Assembly (NCBI GenBank): GCA_963835735.1
Contig: CAWIGP010000005.1
Span: 186,001 to 250,000 of the forward strand
DNA from: DASQMT01 sp963835735
Lineage (GTDB): Bacteria; Actinomycetota; Thermoleophilia; Solirubrobacterales; Solirubrobacteraceae
Length of the DNA: 64,000 bases
Direction of reading: 5' to 3'
A model generated the notes under the pieces. It ran no database searches. It saw nothing but the letters and a program-made list of their open reading frames with translations, and was not told the DNA's origin. Position numbers and translations under genes: made by a program. Of this stretch, positions 53,594 to 61,727 are shown in pieces (position 1 is the stretch's first letter; each line of letters begins with the position of its first letter).

Positions 53594-55074
53594 TCAACCA
53601 TCGGCCTCGGCGGTCGGACGCCGCTGAGTGCCCCCACCGGCCCGTACTGCGCGCGCGAGCGCCGGCAGCGCCGCCTCGGCAAGCGCGGCGTCGGCGCCGA
53701 TCGGGCGGTCCTCGAGCCGCGGGTCGAAGCCGGACGCCAGCGCGCGCATCGGTCCGAGCACGCCGCCGCCGGGCACGGCCTTCATCCGCAACGCGCGCTC
53801 CGCCACGACCCACTCCAGCGCGAGCACGGTGCGCAGGTGCAGAACCGCGTGACGCGCCTGGCCCGCGGCCTGCCAGGCGAAGCTCGCGTGCTCCTCGAGC
53901 CCGCGCGAGATCGCGACGGTGCCGAGCACGACCGGCGCCGCGTCAGCGCGCAGGCGCGCCAGCGCGTCGGCCGCGAGGTACTCGGCGATCAGCACGCCCG
54001 AGCTGCCCGGAGCGCTCGACCGACAGGAACGGCGACAGCCCCGTCAGTCCCGGCTCCATCAGGTGCGAGAGGCGCGCGGTTGACATGCTCGCGAACGGCA
54101 CCAGCGCCAGCCGCAGGGTGTCGAGCGCGAGCGCGCACGCGGCCGCATGGAAGCCGCCGTGGTGGAGCACCTCGTCGCCGGCGATCAGCGGGTTCTCGGC
54201 CGCCGCGTTGATCTCGACCGCCAGCAGGTCGTGGACGCCCGCCGCGGCGTCGTGCAGCGCGCCCGCGACCGGCGGCAGGCAGCGCAGGCCGAACGGGTCC
54301 TGCAGGCGCACCGGCTCGGGCGCTCCCTCGGTCAGCATCCAGAGGCGCTCCGACACGGCTGCGAGCCCGGGCAGCGGGCGCGCCGCCGCAATCTGCGGCG
54401 CGAACGCCTCGCGGTTGCCGTCGAGCGCGTGGAACGTGAGCGCCGCGATGCCGAGCCCGGCGTCGAGCAGCTCGCGCGACGTCGGCCCAGGCGAGCGAGG
54501 CCGCGGCGTAGGTCGCCGCGTTCGAGCTCATCAGGGGGAGCGCGTCGCCGGCCTCGATCGGCACCCGCGGCGCCGCGACCGGCTCGGCCCACTCCCCCTC
54601 GCCCGCGAGCGCCAGCCCGAGCTGCGCGAGCAGCGTGAGGTCGCCGGTGCCGATCCCGCCGAGGTCGCGCAGCACCGGCAGCGGTCCGTCGCGCAGGACC
54701 GCCGCCAGCGCGTCCGCGATCTCCGGCCGGTGGCCGCCTCCGCCCGCGGCCATCTGCGTGAGGCGGATCAGGATCGTCGCCCGCACGAGCTCGTCGGGCA
54801 ACGGGTCGCCGACGCCGCCGGCGTGGCTGCGCAGCAGCCGCACGCTGTGCGCCCACAGGTCGGCCTCGGGCACCGCGACGCTGCGGTTGGCGCCGACGCC
54901 GGTCGTGCGGCCGTACACCGGGCGGCGGGCCGCGACCGCCTCCGCGGTGGCTCGGCCCGTGGCGATGCGCTCGCGCGCCGCCGCCGTGAGCTCGATCTCG
55001 GCCGGTCCACCCCGTGACGCCGCGACCACCGCGTCCGGCGTGAGCGGCTCGTCGCCGATGCGCAGCACGGTCAT
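53594..55074 (-). CDS. hutH: Histidine/aromatic amino acid ammonia-lyase family protein, two frameshifts
   Basis: About 493 residues once joined. N-terminal PVYGRTTGVGANRSVAVPEA carries the active-site Tyr; RSHAGGVGDPLPDELVRATI follows. At the position of the MIO-forming Ala-Ser-Gly the sequence is LGGIGTGDLTLLAQLGLALA, i.e. Gly-Thr-Gly. Then a shift near 54485, PVRLQDPFGLRCLPPVAGAL, VEINAAAENPLIAGDEVLHH, GFHAAACALALDTLRLALVP, a shift near 54010 and GLEEHASFAWQAAGQARHAV. Family membership is clear and the hut context suggests histidine to urocanate, but the changed triad leaves the chemistry open. Divergent from hutU (41 bp). Confidence 0.7.
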
Positions 55075-55115
55075 GCGGCGCACTCAACCACACGCCCAGG
55101 TGACAAGCTGCGGCC

Positions 55116-56747
55116 ATGACGACGCGGATGAGCGAGCTGCGCTGCCGTGGCTGGCAGCAGGAGGCGGCCCTGCGGATGCTCGAGAACAACCTGCATCCGG
55201 ACGTGGCCGAGAAGCCGGACGAGCTCGTCGTCTACGGCGGCATCGGCAAGGCCGCGCGCAACCACGAGTGCCTGGCGGCGATCAAGCGCGAGCTGACGAC
55301 GCTGGGCGACTCCGAGACGCTGCTCGTCCAGTCCGGCAAGCCCGTCGGGGTGTTCGAGACGCACGTCGGCGCGCCGCGCGTGCTGATCGCCAACTCCAAC
55401 CTGGTCGGCAAGTGGGCGAACTGGGAGACGTTCCGCGAGCTCGACGCCGCCGGGCTGATGATGTACGGGCAGATGACCGCGGGCTCGTGGATCTACATCG
55501 GCACGCAGGGGATCCTCCAAGGCACCTACGAGACGTTTGCGGCGATCGCCCGGGCGCGCTTCGGCGGCTCGCTGCGCGGGCGGCTGGTCGTCACCGCCGG
55601 GCTCGGCGGGATGGGCGGGGCACAGCCGCTCGCGGTGACGATGAACGAGGGCTGCGCGCTGTGCGTCGAGGTCGACCTGCAGCGGATCGAGCGCCGCATC
55701 CGCGAGCGCTACCTCGACGAGCGTGCCGGCTCGCTCGACGACGCGCTCGCCCGGCTCGACGCCGCCCAGCGCGACGGCCGCGCGCTCTCGATCGGGCTGC
55801 TGGGCAACGCGGCGGAGATCCTGCCGGAGCTGGCGCGGCGCGGCGCGGCCGTCGACGTCGTGACCGACCAGACGAGCGCGCACGACCCGCTCAACGGCTA
55901 CATCCCCGCCGGCCTCACGCCGGAGCAGGCCGACACGCTGCGCGCCGCCGACCCGGACGACTACCTGGCACGCGTCGGCCAGTCGGTGCTCGCGCACGTC
56001 GACGCGATCCGCACGCTCGGTCGCCAGGGCGCGGAGGCGTTCGACTACGGCAACGCGCTGCGCGGCGTTGCGTCCGACAACGGCGACGAGCACGCGTTCG
56101 AGTACCCGGGATTCGTCCCCGCGTACATCCGGCCGCTGTTCTGCGAGGGCAAGGGCCCGTTCCGCTGGGTTGCGCTGTCCGGCGACCCGGCAGACATCGC
56201 CGCCACCGACCGCGCGATCCTCGACCTGTTCGGCGACCAGGAGCACATCCGGCGCTGGATCGAGCTGGCGCGCGAGCGCGTCGCGTTCCAGGGCCTGCCG
56301 GCCCGGATCTGCTGGCTCGGCTACGGCGAGCGCCACCTCGCCGGGCTGCGCTTCAACGAGCTCGTCGCCTCCGGCGAGGTGAAAGCGCCGATCGTGATCG
56401 GCCGCGACCACCTCGACGCCGGCTCGGTCGCGTCGCCGCAGCGCGAGACCGAGTCGATGCGCGACGGCTCGGACGCCGTCGCCGACTGGCCGATCCTCAA
56501 CGCGCTCGTCAACACCGCGACCGGCGCGTCCTGGGTCTCCTTCCACCACGGCGGCGGCGTCGGCATGGGGCTCTCGCTGCACGCCGGGCAGGTGAGCGTC
56601 GCGGACGGGACCGAGCTCGCGGCCGAGCGGATCCGGCGGACGCTGCTCGCCGATCCCGGGATGGGGATCGTGCGCCACGTGGACGCCGGGTACGACGCGG
56701 CGATCGAGGCGGCCGACCGGCTCGGGGTGCGGATCCCGATGCGGTGA
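55116..56747 (+). CDS. hutU: Urocanate hydratase
   Basis: 543 residues, intact, slightly shorter than the usual ~555. Hallmarks: GWQQEAALRMLENNLHPDVA, ANSNLVGKWANWETFRELDA, GQMTAGSWIYIGTQGILQGT, the NAD-binding VTAGLGGMGGAQPLAVTMNE, TDQTSAHDPLNGYIPAGLTP, the active-site Cys in QGLPARICWLGYGERHLAGL and SWVSFHHGGGVGMGLSLHAG. It converts urocanate to imidazolone propionate in the cytoplasm. First gene of the plus-strand hut operon; its TGA overlaps the hutI GTG. Confidence 0.95.
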   Translation: MTTRMSELRCRGWQQEAALRMLENNLHPDVAEKPDELVVYGGIGKAARNHECLAAIKRELTTLGDSETLLVQSGKPVGVFETHVGAPRVLIANSNLVGKWANWETFRELDAAGLMMYGQMTAGSWIYIGTQGILQGTYETFAAIARARFGGSLRGRLVVTAGLGGMGGAQPLAVTMNEGCALCVEVDLQRIERRIRERYLDERAGSLDDALARLDAAQRDGRALSIGLLGNAAEILPELARRGAAVDVVTDQTSAHDPLNGYIPAGLTPEQADTLRAADPDDYLARVGQSVLAHVDAIRTLGRQGAEAFDYGNALRGVASDNGDEHAFEYPGFVPAYIRPLFCEGKGPFRWVALSGDPADIAATDRAILDLFGDQEHIRRWIELARERVAFQGLPARICWLGYGERHLAGLRFNELVASGEVKAPIVIGRDHLDAGSVASPQRETESMRDGSDAVADWPILNALVNTATGASWVSFHHGGGVGMGLSLHAGQVSVADGTELAAERIRRTLLADPGMGIVRHVDAGYDAAIEAADRLGVRIPMR

Positions 56748-57952
56748 GCCTCGCGATCCGCGGCGCCGCGCAGGTGCTGCGCATGCCGGAGGGCCTCCCG
56801 TACCTGCGGCACGACCGGGCCGGCGAGCTGCGGCTCGAGCCGGGCGACCTGGCGATCGAGGGCGACCGCATCGCGGGGTTCGAGCCGAGTGGCGGGGCGC
56901 GGGTCGACGCGTCGGGCGCCGCCGTGCTGCCCGGCTTCGTCGACTGCCACACGCACCTGCCGTTCGCCGGCTGGCGCGCGGAGGAGTACGAGCGCAAGGT
57001 GACCGGCGTGCCGTACGAGGAGATCGCCCGCGCGGGCGGCGGGATCGCCAGCTCCGCGCGGTCGTTGGCGGCGGCGAGCGACGACGAGGTGCTCGCCCAG
57101 TCGCGCGCGCTCGCCGACGAGATGCTGTGGCTCGGGACGACCGCGTTCGAGGGCAAGACCGGTTACGGGCTGTCGCGCGACGGCGAGGCGCGCGCGGCGC
57201 GGCTGGGCCGCGAGCTGCGGCCCCGGCAGCCGATGCGGCTGACGGGCCTCTTCGCCCATGCCGTCCCGCCGGGCTTCACGGCGGATGCGTGGATGGACGA
57301 GGCCGAGGCGCTCGCCCGCGAGTGCGACGTCGACGCGCTCGACATCTTCGTCGAGTCGGTCGCGTTCGGGAACGAGCACCTCGCCCGCATGGGCGCGATC
57401 GCGCGCGACACCGGGAGGCCGCTGCGCGCGCACGTCGAGCAGCTGTCCACGATGCGCTCGGTGCCGGTCGCGCTGGAGTGGGACGCGCGCTCGGTCGACC
57501 ACCTCTCGCGCATCCATCCCGACGATGTCGCCCCGCTCGCCGCGTCGGAGACCGCTGCCGTGCTGCTGCCGGGCGCGGAGCTGATGAACGCCGAGGAGCT
57601 GCCGCCGGCGCGCGCGCTGGCCGACTCCGGCGCGATCTGCGTGCTCGCCACCGACTTCAACCCCGGCACGTCGCCGATCGCCTCGCTCCCGGTGATCGTC
57701 GGCCTGGCGGTGCGGCGCTACGGCTGGAGCGTGCGCGAGGCGCTGCTCGCCGTGACGCTCAACGCGGCCTACGTGCTGGGCTGGTCGGAGGAGCTCGGCT
57801 CGCTCGAGCCCGGCAAGCGCGCCGACGTGCTCGTGCTCGACGGTCCGGCCGAGCACGTGCCGTACCGCTTCGGCCACAACCCGGTCGCGATCGTGATCGC
57901 GGGCGGCGAGGTCGCGTGGGTGCGGCCGGACCAGGCGTGGCGGGTGTCGTGA
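56744..57952 (+). CDS. hutI: Imidazolonepropionase
   Basis: 402 residues. Metal motif LPGFVDCHTHLPFAGWRAEE, substrate segment AGGGIASSARSLAAASDDEV and GTTAFEGKTGYGLSRDGEAR, further metal ligands in HAVPPGF and VDHLSRIHPDD, and the conserved ICVLATDFNPGTSPIASLPV. It hydrolyses the imidazolone ring to N-formimino-L-glutamate. GTG start at 56744; its TGA overlaps an ATG that opens a 24-codon mini-ORF. Confidence 0.95.
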   Translation: MSLAIRGAAQVLRMPEGLPYLRHDRAGELRLEPGDLAIEGDRIAGFEPSGGARVDASGAAVLPGFVDCHTHLPFAGWRAEEYERKVTGVPYEEIARAGGGIASSARSLAAASDDEVLAQSRALADEMLWLGTTAFEGKTGYGLSRDGEARAARLGRELRPRQPMRLTGLFAHAVPPGFTADAWMDEAEALARECDVDALDIFVESVAFGNEHLARMGAIARDTGRPLRAHVEQLSTMRSVPVALEWDARSVDHLSRIHPDDVAPLAASETAAVLLPGAELMNAEELPPARALADSGAICVLATDFNPGTSPIASLPVIVGLAVRRYGWSVREALLAVTLNAAYVLGWSEELGSLEPGKRADVLVLDGPAEHVPYRFGHNPVAIVIAGGEVAWVRPDQAWRVS

Positions 57953-58026
57953 TGAAGACGCCTTACGTCGCGGGCGCCCACGGCGTGCGCGCGCTCGCCC
58001 ACCCCCCGCGCGGGGCCGCCGCGTGA
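57952..58026 (+). CDS. Possible 24-residue coupling mini-ORF between hutI and the M20 gene
   Basis: ATG overlaps the hutI TGA (TGATG) and its own TGA overlaps the GTG of the M20 gene (GTGA). It encodes MKTPYVAGAHGVRALAHPPR plus four residues. It may serve to pass ribosomes across the gap, or be an N-terminal extension of the M20 protein separated by a frameshift. Confidence 0.35.
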   Translation: MKTPYVAGAHGVRALAHPPRGAAA

Positions 58027-59204
58027 CTGCCTCGGCGCGACCGATCGCGGCGGCGGAGCTGCGCGAGCGGCTGTCAGGCCTCGAACCGATCGGGCTCGGG
58101 CCGGACGGGACGACGCGGCTCGCATGGACGCCCGAGCTCGCCGCCGCCGAGGACTGGTTCCGCGAGCAGGCGCGCGCCGCCGGGCTGCGGGTCGAGCGCG
58201 ACCCGGCCGGCTCGATCTGGGCGATGCCGGACGCGGAAGGACCCTGGCTCGGGACCGGCTCGCATCTCGACAGCGTGCGCAGCGGCGGGCGCTTCGACGG
58301 CGCGCTCGGCGTCGCCGCGGGCTTCGCCGTCGCCGAGCGCCTGCCCGGCGTCGCGGTCGTCGCGTTCGCCGACGAGGAGGGCGCGCGGTTCAACACGCCG
58401 ACGTTCGGGTCGCGCGCGCTGGTCGGGCGGCTCGACATCACCGACGTGCTCGAACGGACCGACGATGCCGGCGTCACGCTGCGCGAAGCGATGCGCTCGG
58501 CTGGCGCCGATCCCGACGCGCTCGGCGACGCGCCGGACTGGCAGTTTCGCCTGCGCGTGTTCGTGGAGCTGCACATCGATCAGACCCGCGATCTCGCGCT
58601 GCTCGGCGCACCGGCCGGCGCCGTGTGGTCGCTTGCCTCGCGCATGCGGCTGGCGCTCACGTTCGCCGGCAGCGCCGACCACGCGGGCACGACGCGGCGC
58701 GGCGAGCGGCGCGACGCGCTGGCCGCCGCGGCGCGCTTGATCGTCGTCGCCGATGAGCTCGCCGGCGACGACCAGGATTTCCTCGTCACCGCCACCCGCA
58801 TCCTGGTCGAGCCGAACGCGTTCACGACTGTGCCGTCCGGCGTGCGGCTGTGGATCGACGGGCGCACGCCGAACCCGGAGAAGCTCGTCGCGTGGCGCGA
58901 TGCGCTCGCCGCCCGCGCCGCCGAGCTGGACGCCGCGACCGGCGTCGAGATCGAGCTGACGACCGCCTCGCACAGCGGCGGCGTGGCGTTCGACCGCCGC
59001 GTGCTGGAGGCGATGGGCGACCTGCCGGCGCTCGTCTGCTTCGCCGGCCACGACGCCGGCATCCTCGCCCCGGACAAGCCCGCCGGGATGGTTTTCGTGC
59101 GCAACCGGACCGGCGTGAGCCACGCGCCGGAGGAGGAGGTCGACATGGACGACGCCGCCGTCGCGGCGAACGCGTTGCTCGCGACGCTCGAGCGCCTCGC
59201 ATGA
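58023..59204 (+). CDS. M20 family amidase/hydantoinase-carbamoylase-type hydrolase (candidate N-formylglutamate deformylase)
   Basis: 393 residues. Metal ligands of the Zn-amidohydrolase M20 family: LGTGSHLDSVRSGGRFDGAL (His and Asp), VVAFADEEGARFNTPTFGSR (the EE pair), FVELHIDQTRDLALLGAP (His), a dimerisation domain with FAGSADHAGTTRRGERRDAL, and C-terminal FAGHDAGILAP and NRTGVSHAPEEEVDMDDAA (His). It resembles allantoate amidohydrolase and N-carbamoyl amino acid hydrolases. Lying between hutI and hutF with no hutG in the cluster, it probably removes the formyl group from N-formylglutamate; that role is inferred from context. Confidence 0.8.
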   Translation: MTASARPIAAAELRERLSGLEPIGLGPDGTTRLAWTPELAAAEDWFREQARAAGLRVERDPAGSIWAMPDAEGPWLGTGSHLDSVRSGGRFDGALGVAAGFAVAERLPGVAVVAFADEEGARFNTPTFGSRALVGRLDITDVLERTDDAGVTLREAMRSAGADPDALGDAPDWQFRLRVFVELHIDQTRDLALLGAPAGAVWSLASRMRLALTFAGSADHAGTTRRGERRDALAAAARLIVVADELAGDDQDFLVTATRILVEPNAFTTVPSGVRLWIDGRTPNPEKLVAWRDALAARAAELDAATGVEIELTTASHSGGVAFDRRVLEAMGDLPALVCFAGHDAGILAPDKPAGMVFVRNRTGVSHAPEEEVDMDDAAVAANALLATLERLA

Positions 59205-59260
59205 CCGTCGCAAGCGCTCTCGACCGCCGCCCATTTCGCGCGCTCGGAGCGCCTGCGTGA
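59201..59260 (+). CDS. Possible 19-residue coupling mini-ORF between the M20 gene and hutF
   Basis: ATG overlaps the M20 TGA (ATGA) and its TGA overlaps the hutF GTG (GTGA). It encodes MTVASALDRRPFRALGAPA. Same arrangement as the mini-ORF at 57952. Confidence 0.35.
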   Translation: MTVASALDRRPFRALGAPA

Positions 59261-60369
59261 CGCCGTACGAGCTGCCCGCGATGGTCAACGCACACTCGCA
59301 TGCGTTCCAGCGCGACTTGCGCGGCGCCGCCGAGCGGCCGGCGCCCGAGGCGCACGCCGCGGACGACTTCTGGTCGTGGCGCGAGGCGATGTACCGGCTC
59401 GCGGGCGCGCACGATCCCGACACGATGCGCGAGGCCGCCGGGCGCGTGTACGCCGAGATGGCGGCCGCCGGCTACGGCGCGGTCGGCGAGTTCCACTACG
59501 TGCACCACCAGCCGGACGGCACTCCGTACCCGCAGCCGAACGCGATGGCGGTCGCCGTCGCCGAGGCGGCGCGCGCGGCGGGCCTGCTCATCACGCTGCT
59601 CCCGACCGCCTACCACCGCGCGGGCTGGAACCTCCCGCCGACGCCCGGCCAGCGCCGCTTCTGCGACCCCGACCCCGACACGTTCCTCGCGCGCGTCGAG
59701 GCGCTGCGTCGCTGGGCTGAGAGCCGCGAGGGCGTGCACGTCGGCGTCGCGGCGCACAGCGTGCGCGCCGTCCCAGCTGACTGGCTGGAGGCGATCGCCG
59801 CATACGCCGACGAGCGCGGCCTCGTCCGCCACGTGCACGCGCACGAGCAGCCCCGCGAGCTCGACGAGTGCCGCGCCGAGCACGGCGTCTCCCCCATCGC
59901 GCTGCTCGACCGCACCGGCTTCCTAGGCCCCCGCACCAGCCTGATCCACGGCATCCACGTCGAGCCGGACGACGTCCGCCGCCTCGCCGACAGCGACACG
60001 ATCGTCGTCTCCTGCCCCACGACCGAGGGCAGCCTCGGCGACGGCCAGTTCCCCGCGCTCGTCTACCGCGACGCCGGCGTGCGGATCGCGATCGGGAGCG
60101 ACTCCAATGTGCGCGTCGACCCGTTCGAGGAGACGCGCGAGCTCGAGACGCTGGCCCGGCGCGAGCGGCGCACGCGCCACGCACTGCTGGCCGCGTACGG
60201 CGACCTGTGGGGCGAGCTGGCGGCCAACGGCCGCGCGAGCCTGGGGCTCGAGGACGCGGGCACGATCGCGATCGACCGCGACCACCCGGAGCTCGCGGGC
60301 ATCGCCGATGCCGACCTCCCGCTGGCCGTCGCGACGTGCGCATCGGCCGCAGTGGTCGTCAGCGCGTGA
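59257..60369 (+). CDS. hutF: Formimidoylglutamate deiminase
   Basis: 370 residues. AMVNAHSHAFQRDLRGAAER (metal H-x-H and the HutF-typical FQR), DDFWSWREAMYRLAGAHDPD, GEFHYVHHQPDGTPY, VGVAAHSVRAVPADWLEAIA, HVHAHEQPRELDECRAEHGV, SLIHGIHVEPDDVRRLADSD, CPTTEGSLGDGQFPAL and AIGSDSNVRVDPFEETRELE match HutF. It deaminates N-formimino-L-glutamate to N-formylglutamate and ammonia, the branch that then needs a deformylase. GTG start. Somewhat short (families ~450 residues), lacking most of the N-terminal beta domain. Confidence 0.9.
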   Translation: MTPYELPAMVNAHSHAFQRDLRGAAERPAPEAHAADDFWSWREAMYRLAGAHDPDTMREAAGRVYAEMAAAGYGAVGEFHYVHHQPDGTPYPQPNAMAVAVAEAARAAGLLITLLPTAYHRAGWNLPPTPGQRRFCDPDPDTFLARVEALRRWAESREGVHVGVAAHSVRAVPADWLEAIAAYADERGLVRHVHAHEQPRELDECRAEHGVSPIALLDRTGFLGPRTSLIHGIHVEPDDVRRLADSDTIVVSCPTTEGSLGDGQFPALVYRDAGVRIAIGSDSNVRVDPFEETRELETLARRERRTRHALLAAYGDLWGELAANGRASLGLEDAGTIAIDRDHPELAGIADADLPLAVATCASAAVVVSA

Positions 60370-60452
60370 GCGAGCCGGCGCGGCGCTGAAATCGTCGCTC
60401 GTTCCGGCCTTCCCCGCGCGTGCGTCCGCCGGCTCGCCTACCGTTGCGCGCC

Positions 60453-60902
60453 ATGATCGAGGCTCTCACGGACACGCTGGAGATCACGCTCCTGCACCCG
60501 GACGCGATCGCGCCCGCCCGGACGCGGGCCGGAGACGCCGGCTACGACCTGCGCGCGACCGAGCGCATCTCGATCCCGCCGGCCGGCCGCCGCCTGGTCG
60601 GGACCGGCGTCGCGATCGCGCTGCCGGAGGGCGTCGCCGGGCTCGTCACGCCCCGCTCGGGCCTGGCGATCGAGCACGGGATCACGCTGCTCAACGCGCC
60701 CGGGCTGATCGATCCCAACTACCGCGGCGAGATCAAGGTGATCGTCCAGAACTGCGGCGACAGCCGCTACACGGTCGAGATCGGCGACCGTGTAGCGCAG
60801 CTGCTGCTCGTGCCCTACTGGGCGCCCGAACTTCAGGTGGTCGACGGGCTCGGCTCGACCGACCGCGGCGCGGACGGGTTCGGCTCGTCGGGCCGGCGCT
60901 GA
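60453..60902 (+). CDS. dut: dUTP diphosphatase
   Basis: 149 residues with all five dUTPase motifs: I AGDAGYDLRA, II PRSGLAIEHG, III GLIDPNYRGEIKVIVQN, IV RYTVEIGDRVAQLLLVP, V RGADGFGSSGR. Hydrolyses dUTP to dUMP, keeping uracil out of DNA and feeding thymidylate synthesis. ATG at 60453 is preferred over an in-frame start at 60420. Its end overlaps the convergent membrane protein gene by 70 nt. Confidence 0.95.
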   Translation: MIEALTDTLEITLLHPDAIAPARTRAGDAGYDLRATERISIPPAGRRLVGTGVAIALPEGVAGLVTPRSGLAIEHGITLLNAPGLIDPNYRGEIKVIVQNCGDSRYTVEIGDRVAQLLLVPYWAPELQVVDGLGSTDRGADGFGSSGRR

Positions 60903-61603
60903 CGCGGCGGGCGGACGCCGAGGTACAGGAAGCCGCCCGCGCCGATGAGCACGACCAGGCCGCTGCCGATCAGGATCCAGCCGAGCTCGTCGAGGAATCC
61001 GAGCCGGGCGCCTGCGCTCACGCCGGCGTCCACGCCGGGCGAGCCGTCGGCGTTCATGACGACGACCGACCAGTCGCCGTCCTCGACGTCCCAGGTGAGC
61101 GTCTGATCGCCCGCGCCGTGCGCCGAGGCGGCCCAGAAGCGCTCGCCGGCCGGCGGCGCGATGCGCCGCTCGCCGGAGCGGTCGCTGTAGTCGGCGTGAA
61201 ACGGCGAGTAGTCCACGTCCGTGACCACCGTGTGCGCGCTGCCGCGCAGGTAGTCGGACACGTCGCTCGTCCGCGCGATACCGACGAACACGGGCTTGTC
61301 GTCGTGCGAGGCGACCTCGAGTCGCACCTTGCCGAACGAGTCGCTGCCGACGACGTCGCCGAGGCCGTCGAGATCGAGGTCGAGGTTGTCGCTCGCGATC
61401 GCGCGGGTGCCCGTCGCGTAGCGCTCGCTGTCGCTCGAGATGTAGCCGTGCTCGTCCTTCTGCGCGTCGCCCCAGAGCGCCGCGCCGCCGGCCGCGAGCA
61501 GGCCGAAGGCGAACAGGCCGAGGACACTGGAGGCGACGATCGCGGCGATCCTCGCTCCTCTGTCGGGCCGGCGGGCCGGAGGCCCGGTCGTGGCGGTTTC
61601 CAT
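60833..61603 (-). CDS. Hypothetical two-helix membrane protein
   Basis: 256 residues. Membrane helix at about 18-42 (IAAIVASSVLGLFAFGLLAA), an exterior domain of about 150 residues (FVGIARTSDVSDYLRGSAHT, SPFHADYSDRSGERRIAPPA, QTLTWDVEDGDWSVVVMNAD), then a second helix (LGWILIGSGLVVLIGAGGFL) and a Pro-rich basic tail. I do not know the family; similar exported domains in actinobacteria are uncharacterised. Good ribosome site (AGGAG) before the ATG at 61603. Confidence 0.65.
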   Translation of the reverse strand: METATTGPPARRPDRGARIAAIVASSVLGLFAFGLLAAGGAALWGDAQKDEHGYISSDSERYATGTRAIASDNLDLDLDGLGDVVGSDSFGKVRLEVASHDDKPVFVGIARTSDVSDYLRGSAHTVVTDVDYSPFHADYSDRSGERRIAPPAGERFWAASAHGAGDQTLTWDVEDGDWSVVVMNADGSPGVDAGVSAGARLGFLDELGWILIGSGLVVLIGAGGFLYLGVRPPRQRRPDEPNPSAPRSVEPSPSTT

Positions 61604-61727
61604 TTGTGTCTCCTGAGTACGTGGTCTGGTGGGAACGTCCACCGTCCCACTGAACGCCGCCGCGCACGCTCGTGGCAGCCGGTGTCCCCCGCAAGGGCGT
61701 CCGGGCCACTGTGGTGGTGCTACCTCG

